Positions 9,379 through 20,400 of a DNA stretch of 64,000 nt are shown piece after piece. The notes beneath the pieces were generated by a model that saw nothing but the letters and a program-made list of their open reading frames with translations, was not told the DNA's origin and did no database searches. This DNA is from Tamlana sp038148895 (GTDB lineage: Bacteria; Bacteroidota; Bacteroidia; Flavobacteriales; Flavobacteriaceae), in assembly GCA_038148895.1 (NCBI GenBank), contig JBBVGQ010000002.1. One strand, 5' to 3'. The translations under genes were made by a program, and so were the position numbers. Position 1 is the stretch's first letter. Every line of letters begins with the position of its first letter.

Positions 9379-10791
9379 ATGAATAAGATTTTCTTAACTC
9401 TAACAATTTTCCTTTTGATTACGATTGGGACTTTGGCCCAAAAAGTATCATGGACGTATACAACTGAAACAGAACAATGGGTTAAAGGCAAAAGTTTAAG
9501 TTTAAAATCTGCCGAGAGTAATGCAAATATTACTATTTATCCAAATGATAAGTTACAGAAAATGGATGGATTTGGAGCTTGTTTTAACGAATTGGGGTGG
9601 GAGGCTTTACAAAGTGTAGATGAAGAGTTTAGAACCAATATCATCACCGATTTGTTTTCTAAAGAAGGTGTTAATTTTTCGTTATGCAGAATGCCTTTAG
9701 GTTCTAACGATTATTCGTTAAATTATTATTCATACAACGATGTTCCTGAAGATTTTGAAATGAAAAACTTCAATATCAATAGAGACCGTTACATTTTAAT
9801 ACCATACATTAAGGAAGCCTTAAAAGTAAGACCAGATTTAGAAATATGGGCATCGCCATGGGTACCACCATTATGGATGAAAGTGAACAACCACTATGCC
9901 ATGGGACCTTATGGAGGCGATAAAAGTATTAGTGAGGGTCAAGCCATTAGGAACAACGCCACAGCCTTTAAAATGGAAAATAGATATTTACAAGCCTATG
10001 CCTTGTATTTTTCAAAATTTGTAGAAGCTTATGAAAATGAAGGCATTGATATTTCTTTTATTATGGTGCAAAATGAACCTATTTACCAACCACATTGGCA
10101 AAGTTGTACTTGGAGACCAGAAGATTTAGCATTTTTTATTGGTCGGTTCCTTGGCCCTCAATTTCAAAAAGACGAAACCAAGGCAGATATTTGGTTAGGT
10201 ACAGTAAATTCTGGAGACCCCAACTATGCACGAACAATTTTAAAAGATGGTGAAGCCTCAAAATATATAAAAGGACTTGGCGTACAATGGGATTTTAAAC
10301 ATGCTATTTCAACTATTCATAGTGAGTTTCCAAATACTACCATTATGCAAACAGAGTCAGAATGTGGTAATGGTGAAAGAAACTGGGCTTCGGCTGAATA
10401 TACATGGTCCTTAATAAATCAATATATAAGCAACGGAACCAATAGTTATATGTATTGGAATATGATATTGGATCCAACAGGAGCGAGTACTTGGGGGTGG
10501 AAACAAAATGCTATGATTACTATTGATAAAGTTAGCAAGCAAGTTACCTACAACCCAGAATATTACCTGATGAAACACTTGAGCCATTATGTAAAACCAG
10601 GGGCACACAGAATTAAAACAACAGAAAATAAAGACCATTTAGCTTTTATCAATCCCAATGGAGAAATAGTATTGATGATTATGAATCAAGAAGAAAGTGA
10701 TAAGGATGTTGATGTAGCTGTAGCAGATAAAAATGTTTCATTAAAATTAAAAGCAAAATCAATAAATACATTTACATGGATGAATAACTAA
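9379..10791 (+). CDS. GH30 glycosidase, exported
   Basis: The 470-residue protein has a signal peptide ending IGTLAQ. The GH30 barrel shows QKMDGFGACFNELG near the N-terminus, acid/base Glu233 in MVQNEPIY and the probable nucleophile Glu326 in MQTESECG. The protein ends in the family's small beta-sandwich (INPNGEIVLMIMNQ). GH30 members of this size include beta-glucosylceramidases, beta-1,6-glucanases, beta-xylosidases and beta-fucosidases; endo-beta-1,6-galactanases also belong to GH30 but to another subfamily. The motifs look like the glucosylceramidase/beta-1,6-glucanase side, which I cannot settle by eye. It is 24 bases after the GH2 gene and closes the first forward run. Confidence 0.85.
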   Translation: MNKIFLTLTIFLLITIGTLAQKVSWTYTTETEQWVKGKSLSLKSAESNANITIYPNDKLQKMDGFGACFNELGWEALQSVDEEFRTNIITDLFSKEGVNFSLCRMPLGSNDYSLNYYSYNDVPEDFEMKNFNINRDRYILIPYIKEALKVRPDLEIWASPWVPPLWMKVNNHYAMGPYGGDKSISEGQAIRNNATAFKMENRYLQAYALYFSKFVEAYENEGIDISFIMVQNEPIYQPHWQSCTWRPEDLAFFIGRFLGPQFQKDETKADIWLGTVNSGDPNYARTILKDGEASKYIKGLGVQWDFKHAISTIHSEFPNTTIMQTESECGNGERNWASAEYTWSLINQYISNGTNSYMYWNMILDPTGASTWGWKQNAMITIDKVSKQVTYNPEYYLMKHLSHYVKPGAHRIKTTENKDHLAFINPNGEIVLMIMNQEESDKDVDVAVADKNVSLKLKAKSINTFTWMNN

Positions 10792-11107
10792 AGGGTTTGT
10801 TTTTCGCATTTAAATGATTTCAAACCAAACTAAATAATATTGACCTGTGTTAAAATTATTTATAAACATAGGATTAAAATGGATTTCATTGGTTCAGTTT
10901 TAGAATATTTAGTACCATGTTTTGGGCTGGAGAAAGTTGAATTATTAGAACGGCCAATAAAAGTAAATGCCATTAAAAATTTATCGGGTTTTTATTAGAA
11001 TAGAATAAATTTAAACTAAGCAAAACCTGACAAACATTTTGAGGTATATTGATGCAGGATTACATAAAATAACACAAAATAAATAATAACATTAAACAAA
11101 TATTACA
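10792..11107 (+). other. 316-base AT-rich gap between the GH30 and GH31 genes
   Basis: No convincing gene, terminator hairpin or TAnnTTTG promoter element is visible. The only start-to-stop frame of note is 39 codons at 10879-10998, with no signal sequence or recognisable motif. The size of the gap suggests that the GH31 gene is at least partly transcribed on its own. Confidence 0.5.
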
Positions 11108-13525
11108 ATGAAGTATTTACAAGTTAGTTTAAGCATAACATTGCTATTTATATGTTTGGCAGGCAGAGCTCAAACTTACGAAAGAACGGTATCAGGCATA
11201 AAAACCAAGGTTAATACTATTATGGTTGAACTGGAATTTTATGGCCCCTCAACCATTAGGGTGGTTAAGTATCCAGAAGGCAAAGTGTTTTCAAAAGAAA
11301 GTCTATCAGTCATTCAATCTCCAGAGAAAGTTAAATTTAGTGTTCAGCAACAAGATGATTTACTGATGCTGGACAGCAGAGAGGTGAAAGTATACCTTAA
11401 CCTTATAAATGGCCAGATTTCTTTTAAAAACAAAGGAAAAACGCTTTTAAGTGAGAATGAAAACGGTGCTTCGTTTGTTGATTTTGTTGATGCTGGTTCT
11501 AAAACGTATTCGATTACCCAATCATTTGTACTTGATCCAGAAGAATTTATTTATGGTTTGGGACAGCAACAGGAAGGACTGATGTCTAAACGTGGTGTTG
11601 AATTAACTATGATACAAGGAAATACCGAAGACTATATTCCATTCTTTATATCGAATAAAGGTTATGGTGTATTTTGGGATAATTACTCACCAACTACATT
11701 CAAAGATACTCCTAGCAACACTTATTTTAAATCAGATGTGGGTGATGGTATCGATTATTATTTTATGGCCGGCGGGAATGCCGATGATGTAATTACCTGC
11801 ATGCGTAACCTTACAGGGCAAGCACCCATGTATCCATTGTGGACATTTGGTTTTTGGCAAAGTAGAGAGCGTTATAAAAGTCAGGATGAGTTGGTTGGCG
11901 TCGTGAAAAAATTCAGAGAACTGGGTGTTCCTTTAGATGGTATTATACAGGATTGGCAATACTGGGGCAATAATTATCAGTGGAATGCAATGGATTTTGT
12001 GAATCCTGGTTTTCAACAACCCCAAAAGATGGTGAACGATGTACACGAGTTAAATGCCCATATGATTATATCTATCTGGAATTCGTTTGGACCAATGACC
12101 AAGCAATATAAGGAGCTCGATAGTATCAATGCCCTATTTAGTTTCGAAACATGGCCATCATCGGGATATGAGGCATGGCCACCACGTATGGATTATCCCT
12201 CTGGAGTTAGGGTGTACGACGCTTATAACCCAAAAGCACGAAATATTTATTGGAAATACCTAGATAAAGGGCTTTTTTCATTGGGTATTGATGGTTGGTG
12301 GATTGATTCTTCTGAGCCCGACCATTTGAATCCGCAGCCTGAGGATTTCGACACAGAAACATATCTAGGTTCTTTTAGAAAAGTACGGAATGCATTCCCA
12401 CTCATGACGGTTGGTGGTGTTGCAGAACATCAGTTGGCAGAAACAAAAGATAAGCGATTGTTCATTCTTACGCGCTCCGCTTTTGCTGGCCAACAACGCT
12501 ATGGAGCCAATTTATGGTCGGGAGATGTAGTGGCTTCGTGGGAAGCCTTGCGCAATCAGATATCTGCTGGATTGAACGTATCGTTAAGTGGATTGCCTTA
12601 TTGGAATAGTGATATAGGTGGATTCTTTTTGTGGGATTTTAATAACCCACTTAATAACCCAGATTATCGTGAATTGCACGTTCGTTGGATTGAGTTTGGG
12701 ACATTTTGCCCAATGATGCGTTCGCATGGAGAAGGGTATCCCCGTGAAATTTATCAGTTTGGGGAAAAAGGAAACCCAACATATGATGCAATTGAGAAAT
12801 ATATCAATCTTCGCTATAGTCTACTCCCTTATATTTATTCTACTTCATGGGATGTAACAACCAACCATTCCAGTATGATGCGTGCCTTGATGATGGACTT
12901 TGCTTCTGATAAAAACGCACTAGATATAGACGACGAGTTTATGTTTGGTCCGTCATTATTAATAAATCCAGTTACAGAAGCTATGTACTGGAAAAACAAG
13001 TCTGAGGATAAGAACATGGGAATGGTTGAAGATTTCAGCGTGGTAAAAGCTAAGGAAGTCTATCTACCAGAAGGTAGCGATTGGTTTGATTTCTGGACTG
13101 GTGAGAAATTTAACGGAGGGCAAAATGTAAAAAAGGAAGTGCCACTCGATATTATTCCAATATATGTAAAAGAGGGGTCGATTTTGCCTTGGGGTCCAGA
13201 GGTTCAGTTTGCAACAGAAAAAAGTTGGGACACCCTGGAAATTAGGATTTATGAAGGGGCAGATGGACAATTCACTTTATACGAAGATGAAAACGACAAC
13301 TATAATTATGAAAGTGGGAAATATTCAACCATCAGTTTCAAATGGAACGACAATAAAAAGATGCTAACTATTGATAGCCGTAAAGGTTATTTTCCTGGCA
13401 TGATAAGCAATCGTAAATTTAATGTCAAATTTGTCAGCGAAAATAAAGGGACAGGTATTGGATTATCTAAAGAATACGATCTTGTGATTAATTATTCAGG
13501 AAAGAAAATGAGTTTTAAAAAATAA
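11108..13525 (+). CDS. GH31 glycosidase (alpha-glucosidase/alpha-xylosidase family), exported
   Basis: The 805-residue protein has a signal peptide ending LAGRAQ. Domains: N-terminal beta-sandwich (about 25-220), (beta/alpha)8 barrel (225-580), and proximal and distal C-terminal beta domains. The nucleophile Asp400 lies in GWWIDSSEPDH and the acid/base Asp473 in WSGDVVAS; IIQDWQYWG is the usual substrate-pocket strand. GH31 enzymes cleave alpha-glucosides, alpha-xylosides or alpha-galactosides. IDSSEPD resembles the alpha-xylosidase and glucosyltransferase branch, but this is a weak call. It probably works in the periplasm. It ends 81 bases before the convergent LamG/GH43 gene. Confidence 0.87.
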   Translation: MKYLQVSLSITLLFICLAGRAQTYERTVSGIKTKVNTIMVELEFYGPSTIRVVKYPEGKVFSKESLSVIQSPEKVKFSVQQQDDLLMLDSREVKVYLNLINGQISFKNKGKTLLSENENGASFVDFVDAGSKTYSITQSFVLDPEEFIYGLGQQQEGLMSKRGVELTMIQGNTEDYIPFFISNKGYGVFWDNYSPTTFKDTPSNTYFKSDVGDGIDYYFMAGGNADDVITCMRNLTGQAPMYPLWTFGFWQSRERYKSQDELVGVVKKFRELGVPLDGIIQDWQYWGNNYQWNAMDFVNPGFQQPQKMVNDVHELNAHMIISIWNSFGPMTKQYKELDSINALFSFETWPSSGYEAWPPRMDYPSGVRVYDAYNPKARNIYWKYLDKGLFSLGIDGWWIDSSEPDHLNPQPEDFDTETYLGSFRKVRNAFPLMTVGGVAEHQLAETKDKRLFILTRSAFAGQQRYGANLWSGDVVASWEALRNQISAGLNVSLSGLPYWNSDIGGFFLWDFNNPLNNPDYRELHVRWIEFGTFCPMMRSHGEGYPREIYQFGEKGNPTYDAIEKYINLRYSLLPYIYSTSWDVTTNHSSMMRALMMDFASDKNALDIDDEFMFGPSLLINPVTEAMYWKNKSEDKNMGMVEDFSVVKAKEVYLPEGSDWFDFWTGEKFNGGQNVKKEVPLDIIPIYVKEGSILPWGPEVQFATEKSWDTLEIRIYEGADGQFTLYEDENDNYNYESGKYSTISFKWNDNKKMLTIDSRKGYFPGMISNRKFNVKFVSENKGTGIGLSKEYDLVINYSGKKMSFKK

Positions 13526-13606
13526 TCTGAGGTGGTTAATAGCCATAGATAAAAGCAATCTGTAAAGGTTAATTTTACATGAAATTATGTAACCAATTGT
13601 TAACTC

Positions 13607-16600
13607 TTAGTTAGAATGTTTGTAAATCTTTCTAGTAGAGACTGAACCATTTTCATAATAGCTTTTAATGATGTAAAGCCCGTTTTTTAAACGATTAATG
13701 TTAACACCTAAAAACTGTCCCGAAAAATTATAGATTTCTCGTTTTAAAAGTTTGTGGCTTTTGGTATCCTCATCAATATCGGTAATGCTCAAGACGCTCT
13801 GAACATGATCTAAAATTACAGGGTCTATACCACGTCGCGTAGGTGTTACTGGAATTATGGAGCCATCATTATTAAAAGTTAATTGGTCAATGCACACTTC
13901 TCGGTGGGTACCAGGGTCTGAATATAGGTAATCGGCATTAATGCGATGGTAAACAATGTACCATTCATCTTTTCCGGGTATTTGTATAATGGAATTGTGC
14001 CCAGTTCCATAAATTTTATTCGCAGGATCTTGAATAATAACAATGGGTTGGCTTGCAACGTTAATTGGTCCGGTTGGAGAGGTTGAGGTACCGTAAGCCA
14101 CATGGTAATTAGCTGAACCTGTATCGTCAACAGACCAGAGGAAATAGTATAATCCATTTCTATAAAAGACATAAGCGCCTTCACGATATGCATAGGTTCC
14201 TAAATTGCCACCAGAAGGTGTAATGACTGATGTGGTATTGGGCTTGATGGACACCATATCATCATTAAGTTCGGCAACAGCCATAAATCCATTTCCGTAG
14301 TAAAAGTAACTTTTCCCAGAAATTGGGTCTTCAAAAATATCACCATCAATAAGCTGGCCATTGGCACCAACCGGTAATTGTGAAATCATAGGAGCACCAG
14401 AATCAATAAAAGGTCCTGTAGGGTCGTTTGCAACGGCTACACCAATTTTCTTTATACCATCATTTCCACTGAAGTAAAAAAAGTATTTGTAGTTGCCATT
14501 TATATTTTTTTCTATAATAGCAGGAGCCCAGGCATTACCAGTAGCCCAAGGTACTTGATTGGTGCTTAAATCCAAAATTTCGCCTTCATTGGTCCAATGC
14601 ACTAAATCGGGTGAAGAAAACACGTTAAAATTATAGCCTCCCCATCCAGGATAGCCATCATTTGTTGGGTAAATATAAAAGCGTCCTGTTTTTTCAGAAT
14701 ATAATACTTCGGGATCTGCATGAAAATCGGGAAGAACAGTATTTGACTCAATTTGAGTGTAAACCGAATACGTAACACTTGCCCCACCTTGGGTTAATAG
14801 GTAATTTACAGAACCACTACTAAAATCTTGTGGACCAGAGGGTGCAATGGTCGCTCCAGGAGACGCGAATAACTCAGGGTCAAAATTTGAAAGGTCTGTT
14901 CCATAATTAACAGCTAGCTGGACAGTATTATTGGTTGTATTTATATTGAAACCATTTTTTCTAATTCTCTTGTTTCTAGCACCTTCAGGTATAGGTGTTA
15001 GGGTAGAACTGGGCCATTTAGTAGCTAATCTTGTGGCTTCTTCACCAGATATCGCAATTGTTGTACCATGGCGGGCACCTATATTATAATTATCTTGTAC
15101 AAAGCTAAAATCTGTAAGGTTGGGCGTATTGCAATATTGATAATGCCCGCTTGTGTAGCAATCGTACATTAATACCCAATTATTGGTATCAATCAATCGA
15201 AAAACACCAGATCCTTCAACAGCTTTGTTAGTTTGTTGCACAGGAGGGGAGGGCTCGCTCCATTGTGAGCCTTCTTGCCCAACTGGGGCCGTAAGGGAGG
15301 AGGCCGTTACTTTACTTATGCCTCCTAAGGCCTCATTTTTAAAGAACATATGGTATAGATTGTCAACCTCATTAAAAACAATATCTCCATCAATGGTAGA
15401 GGTTCCCCGGTCAAAAAGTAGTTGGGGAGTGCCTATTAAATCGGTAAAATCATCATTGGCATAACAATAATAAATTTTGTCATATGGAGCTGTCGCATCA
15501 TTGTTCCAAAGGGAAAAGTAAACCATATACTTGCCTTCAACTGGATCATAAATGGTTTGTGGTGCCCAAACGCGCAATACATTCCCCCATTCAGTAGGCC
15601 ATTTTGTTGGAAAATTAACGGTAGCATGTGTCCAGTTTACCAAATCGTTCGATTTAAGTAAAACAATACCCCGGTTGCTATCCCAGCCATCAAAAGATTT
15701 CATATCGGTAACCACCATGTAAAAGGTATTTCCATCTTCACTTCTCAGAATATGTGGGTCGCGAACACCTTTTTTTATCGAAATAGTATCAGAATTTATT
15801 ATAGGCTGTCCGTTGTTCAATGGAGTATAATTATAACCATCATTACTAACTGCAAAGCGAATTTGCTCACCATTTGTGTCATTACCGGTAAAATAGGAAA
15901 ATAGATATGCTGAACGATTTTCTTTTTCAGCAACCCAAACCTCAAAGTTTTTGCTGGCTTTTTCATTTCCTTTGATGAGTGTAGCGGTTAAAACAACTCT
16001 CTTTTTACCGTTTCCATATGGAGATAGTTGCTGTACTTGGCCAACATGGTTTAAATATTCGGGAGTATCGGAGGACCAAACCACTAATGAGCCTTCAGCG
16101 GTTGTTATGGGTAGATGAATAAACTCTCTAATGTTATCTGTATTGCCTGTTAGGGTCAGTGCATCTAAATCCATTTGAAGACTTTCGGTATCTGAATATA
16201 ATGGAAGTACGGTAATATCAAAAACTTTGTCTAGTGTAGCACCATTTAGTTGCAAAACAGCTGTAAGTGTTAAGCTCACAGGGCTTGAGCCAATGGAAGG
16301 ACGGTTAACTTCGCCATTGGATGTTAAAACATCTGTGTTTGACGAGGTCCAGCTAACTGTAATGCCATCATTGAGATTTATTGGCAATATTAAATTTGAT
16401 TTTATGGCATCTGCATTGGGGATGCTAAGTGCATCAGCAGCTCCGGCCAACAACATTTCGTCTAGGATGTCATTCAGTGGTGTTACAGATTCAGCTAAAG
16501 TTGTAATTTCCTGTTGGCTTAACGCTCCATTATAAATTATAAAATTATCGTATTGTGCTGTTTTTAAATATTTGTCGGTTGAATAACATGAACGTCCTAA

Positions 16601-17203
16601 AAAATTAAATGCTGTTGCCCCAAGATTCTGTGGGTTGATATTAATAGTTCCTTGAATTTTTAAAACACCGTCAATATAAATTTTTCCAGTCCCGTTAAGT
16701 TGAGTGTAAACTAAGTTTATCCAACGACCTTGAGGTAAAGTTTGATTCATGGAAAGATTCTCTTCTCCTTGCCAATGAGTTAGTGAAATGGCGTAGCGTG
16801 AATTTATAGCGCCAAAGAAAAGATTTCCATTCGCAGTGGCCGCCATATCTGTAGAATTGGCAAAAGTCCAAACAAAGTTGCCAAAGTTGCTTATTCCATA
16901 TGTGCTGGAGATATATAAGTTGGTTGAAATGCTAAAGTTTCCGAGTTGTGAGACAATGGTTCCAAAATTAGAACCAAAATCAAAATAACCATCGTTGTTG
17001 CCTAGCGATAGCACATTATGTCCATTATAAGGAATTAGTGCTGCGCCATTTTCCAAGGTTCCAGTAAAATTACCAGAGAGATCCTGGGCTGTGTCAAAGT
17101 CGTACTGCACCAAAACAGTGGCTTGTCCGTTCATAATTAAAGTAAAAACAAAAGAAAAAGCAATAAATACAACCCTAATGGACTTAAGTAATGAGAGGTT
17201 CAT
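13607..17203 (-). CDS. Secreted LamG protein with two GH43 modules and T9SS sorting tail
   Basis: The 1198-residue protein has a signal peptide to about residue 28 (NGQATV). Domains: LamG/concanavalin-like (30-235), two repeats like bacterial 'atrophied' Ig domains (about 240-330 and 335-425, VSWTSSNTDVL and LVVWSSDTPEYL), GH43 module 1 (430-730; GVRDPHIL, EGSGVF), linker with SGPQDFSSGSV, GH43 module 2 (800-1115; FHADPEVLY, REGAYVFYRNG), and a type A T9SS tail (NRLKNGLYIIKSYYENGS). The GH43 pair is clearly homologous to that of the lipoprotein at 691-2841. T9SS delivery means it acts outside the cell or on its surface. It stands alone on the minus strand, divergent from the GH128-like gene, with a shared 294-base upstream region. 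Confidence 0.88.
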   Translation of the reverse strand: MNLSLLKSIRVVFIAFSFVFTLIMNGQATVLVQYDFDTAQDLSGNFTGTLENGAALIPYNGHNVLSLGNNDGYFDFGSNFGTIVSQLGNFSISTNLYISSTYGISNFGNFVWTFANSTDMAATANGNLFFGAINSRYAISLTHWQGEENLSMNQTLPQGRWINLVYTQLNGTGKIYIDGVLKIQGTININPQNLGATAFNFLGRSCYSTDKYLKTAQYDNFIIYNGALSQQEITTLAESVTPLNDILDEMLLAGAADALSIPNADAIKSNLILPINLNDGITVSWTSSNTDVLTSNGEVNRPSIGSSPVSLTLTAVLQLNGATLDKVFDITVLPLYSDTESLQMDLDALTLTGNTDNIREFIHLPITTAEGSLVVWSSDTPEYLNHVGQVQQLSPYGNGKKRVVLTATLIKGNEKASKNFEVWVAEKENRSAYLFSYFTGNDTNGEQIRFAVSNDGYNYTPLNNGQPIINSDTISIKKGVRDPHILRSEDGNTFYMVVTDMKSFDGWDSNRGIVLLKSNDLVNWTHATVNFPTKWPTEWGNVLRVWAPQTIYDPVEGKYMVYFSLWNNDATAPYDKIYYCYANDDFTDLIGTPQLLFDRGTSTIDGDIVFNEVDNLYHMFFKNEALGGISKVTASSLTAPVGQEGSQWSEPSPPVQQTNKAVEGSGVFRLIDTNNWVLMYDCYTSGHYQYCNTPNLTDFSFVQDNYNIGARHGTTIAISGEEATRLATKWPSSTLTPIPEGARNKRIRKNGFNINTTNNTVQLAVNYGTDLSNFDPELFASPGATIAPSGPQDFSSGSVNYLLTQGGASVTYSVYTQIESNTVLPDFHADPEVLYSEKTGRFYIYPTNDGYPGWGGYNFNVFSSPDLVHWTNEGEILDLSTNQVPWATGNAWAPAIIEKNINGNYKYFFYFSGNDGIKKIGVAVANDPTGPFIDSGAPMISQLPVGANGQLIDGDIFEDPISGKSYFYYGNGFMAVAELNDDMVSIKPNTTSVITPSGGNLGTYAYREGAYVFYRNGLYYFLWSVDDTGSANYHVAYGTSTSPTGPINVASQPIVIIQDPANKIYGTGHNSIIQIPGKDEWYIVYHRINADYLYSDPGTHREVCIDQLTFNNDGSIIPVTPTRRGIDPVILDHVQSVLSITDIDEDTKSHKLLKREIYNFSGQFLGVNINRLKNGLYIIKSYYENGSVSTRKIYKHSN

Positions 17204-17497
17204 AATAGTTATGTTAAAGTTGGCATTTTATAAGATAAGCAATATTAACAATATTATTTATTGAAAAGACCTGTTTTTAGATTTTGGACGTTTTACCCCC
17301 CAATTTTTGTTAATCTATACCCTATTGATTTGGGGCTCGCTAATTTTCTTTGTAATCAGATTTTTTTTGATTATCTTATGTAACTTTTTTTTAATCTCAA
17401 AAAACTTTAAGGATAAAAAGTTTAAAATTAAAGATAATTGATGAAATAAAAACCTAATACCACTAAACTAAAACTACGACATAAACTAAGGATTACT
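17204..17497. promoter_or_regulatory. Divergent control region of the LamG/GH43 and GH128-like genes
   Basis: This non-coding stretch separates two divergent T9SS-enzyme genes. A conspicuous segment at 17291-17336 contains TTTTACCCCCC and CTATACCCTA in direct orientation about 24 bases apart, and a short inverted pair CCCCAA/TTGGGG. AATCTATACCCTA (17312-17324) recurs with two mismatches as AATTTGTACCCTA on the minus strand upstream of the GH105 gene (42267-42279), in the same orientation toward its gene. It may be the binding site of the locus regulator, which is outside the window. No clear TAnnTTTG element was found on either strand. Confidence 0.45.
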
Positions 17498-20400
17498 ATG
17501 AAAAATTTTTTTACTTATTTATTTTTAACTGCCGTATTTTTTTCTTTTCAGTTACGAGCCCAAACACCTTTAACAGTATATACAGAAGAAAATCTTCAGG
17601 GAAGCTCGCAGAGCTATCCTATCTTCAATACCTATACAAATTTAGGTGCTTTTGATAACGCAATAAAGTCGTTTACATTGCAACAAGGTTATATGGCTAC
17701 CTTTGCTACCAATTCTGATGGTACGGGGTATAGTAGGGTTTTTAGGGCTGATGATGACAATTTGGCAATACCGGTCTTGGCAACAGAATCTGTTTATTTA
17801 GACGAAACCATTTCATACATTAGGGTTATGGCTTTGCACGACTACGTGACCAAAAAAGGATGGGCCGGTTGGATTCTTGACGAAGTGGATGCCATTAACG
17901 CTTCTTGGAGGTACGATTGGTCTGCTGGTGGCGCTACAAGTTCTACTGTAGAATACGTGCCTATTAAACAGAATCTTGGATGGCCAAGTTTTGGTGAAAT
18001 TGAAGGTAAGCCGAATGTTACCCATGTTTTGGGGTACAACGAACCAGATCGTCCAGACCAAGCCAATATTCCTAATGATGTTGTAATTGACAATTGGAAA
18101 TATTACATGAAGAGTGGATTGCGTGTTGGTTCTCCAGCACATTCAGACCCCTATAATGGTCTTTGGGGATTCATGGCAGAGGCAGAAGCAAATAATTTGC
18201 GTGTAGATTTTATAGCGATACATTCCTATTGGTCTGTAAATCAGCAAGATTGGTCTTGGCGTTTGGATAATGTTTGGAATGCTTTTCAACGACCTATTTG
18301 GATTACGGAGTGGAACAACGGTGCCAACTGGACTACTGAAGCGTGGCCAAATGGTAACAGGTTAGCAACCGATGCCAATGTGCAAAAACAGTTGACTGAT
18401 ATTACAAACATCATAAATATTCTGGAAAGCAAACCTTATGTAGAGCGCTATTCATTTTACAATGCGGTTGAAGATTGTAGGTCGGCGGTACTAATAATTA
18501 ACGATTGTTGGAAAGCAAACAATCCAAATTGGGCTAATTACCAATGGCTACAGACTGCGCTACAAGACCAAAACAACGAAGTTATTTCAACATGGTCTGA
18601 TGGCTGTGGTGTTAATACTAAGGTTTTAACACCAGTTGGGGTATATCTGCGAGATAGGGTCTCTGCAAAAGCGTTTAATCCATCAACGGAATACATACCC
18701 ACTTGGAAACCTTACAAAGAGAATTTGAGCTATAAAATTTCAGAGGACTTTCAGAACGTCATATTGCAATGGGAAGGACTCAACGGGGAATTGGTCAACA
18801 ACTATATAGTTGAAAGAAGGTTGAGCGGAGAGACAAGCTGGTCGCCGTTTTATGATTCTTCAGATTACAATGTCCTCACTGCATCTGATGCCCTGCCCAA
18901 CTATGCACTGTACCACCTAAAGACGGTTGGCAAGGACAATTCGGAAACAACCTCCGCGCAAATAGCCGTTTCCGCAAAGTCAATGTTGGGCGCTGTGCCA
19001 GTTTCAGCCAAAAAAATTGATTTAAGCTGGTCCAATGTAGAAAATGCGGTATCCTACAATATTAAAAGGGCTACCACATCTGGCGGTACCTACGAGCTGA
19101 TCGCTGCAAACGTGGTCGGTACGAGCTATCAAGACACCAATTTGGATCCCAATACTACCTATTACTATAAACTTTGGCCCGTGAATGCTGGTTCTGTCGA
19201 AAGCGGATTTTCTTCACCAGAAGCCATGGCAACTACTTTTGCATTGGTAGAACCAAGCGGAGCTGTTCAAAATATTTTGGTTGGGTCTGGCGATGATCAA
19301 GTGAAATTAAAATGGGATTTTAAATTGGATTCTCAATTTGATATTAAGCGTTCAGAATCGCAGTCAGGGCCTTTTACTTCAATTGGCACCACAGGTTTTG
19401 AGACCACCCAGTATACAGATTTATCTGCTGCTAATGGAACTACATATTACTATACCATTTCGGCATTTAACGATATGGGAACAACACCCGATTCTGATGT
19501 GGTGACTTCAAATCCAAATGCAGGTCAACATTTGTATTACGATTTTAATGGTGTTTTTGGGGCAAGTCCATATGACCAGTGGGGTGTGTACAATGGAACC
19601 TTGTTTCCTTCAGTCGGATCTGCTGCAGGTAAAGGCGGTGGTGGTATTAATCTAACAGGTACGGATGATTCTTATATGCAAATAGAAAATGGTGTTGTTA
19701 AGGACTTAACGGACTTTACGATTGCCACTTGGGTCAAATTAAAAACTAGTACCAATTGGGTGCGTATTTTTGATTTTGGAACAGGCAGTGCAACCAATAT
19801 GTTTTTAACACCCCAAAATGGTAATAATGGCACCTATCGTTTTGCAATTAAGAAAAATAACGGTGCAGAACAGCAGATTAATTCCTCTACGAATCCAGTA
19901 TTAAACACTTGGACCCACATTGCAATAACCATGAGCGGTACTGTAGGTATCATGTATATAAATGGTATTGAGGTTGGTAGAAAAGAGAATTTCACCCTTA
20001 ATCCATTTAGTTTGGGTATAACAACTCAAAATTATATTGGAAAATCTCAATATCCAGATCCACTTTTGGATGGAGCCATTGATGAGTTTAGAATTTATAA
20101 TCGTGCTTTAGATGCATCGGAAATTACGAGTCTGTTTGGCGAAGATATAAGTGTTCCTGGGGAATGTCCTTTCACGCCATTATATACCGATAAAACAAAT
20201 TTAACTCCAGACCCAGAAATGGATGCTTTTAATTCCTACCAAGGTTGGGGCGCTGGAAACCAAGTTTTAGAAACAGCAGATACTTATTGTGGGCCAAATG
20301 CCATGAGATTAAATGGTAAATGTGGCACTTCTCTAGACCTACCTGTAAACTGGGTTCCTAATAGTACTTATCGTGTAAGATTTGCAGCTAAAACTGTTGG

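Noticed and set aside
10879..10998. 39-codon frame starting with ATG between the GH30 and GH31 genes
   Set aside because: No signal sequence, motif or spacing that supports a gene; a frame of this length is expected by chance in AT-rich DNA.
13526..13606. Possible bidirectional terminator between the convergent GH31 and LamG/GH43 genes
   Set aside because: Only a weak TTACAT/ATGTAA hairpin without a T-run on either side is visible.
15183..15464. 93-codon plus-strand frame opposite the LamG/GH43 gene
   Set aside because: It lies entirely antisense to a well-supported GH43 module and has no recognisable protein features.
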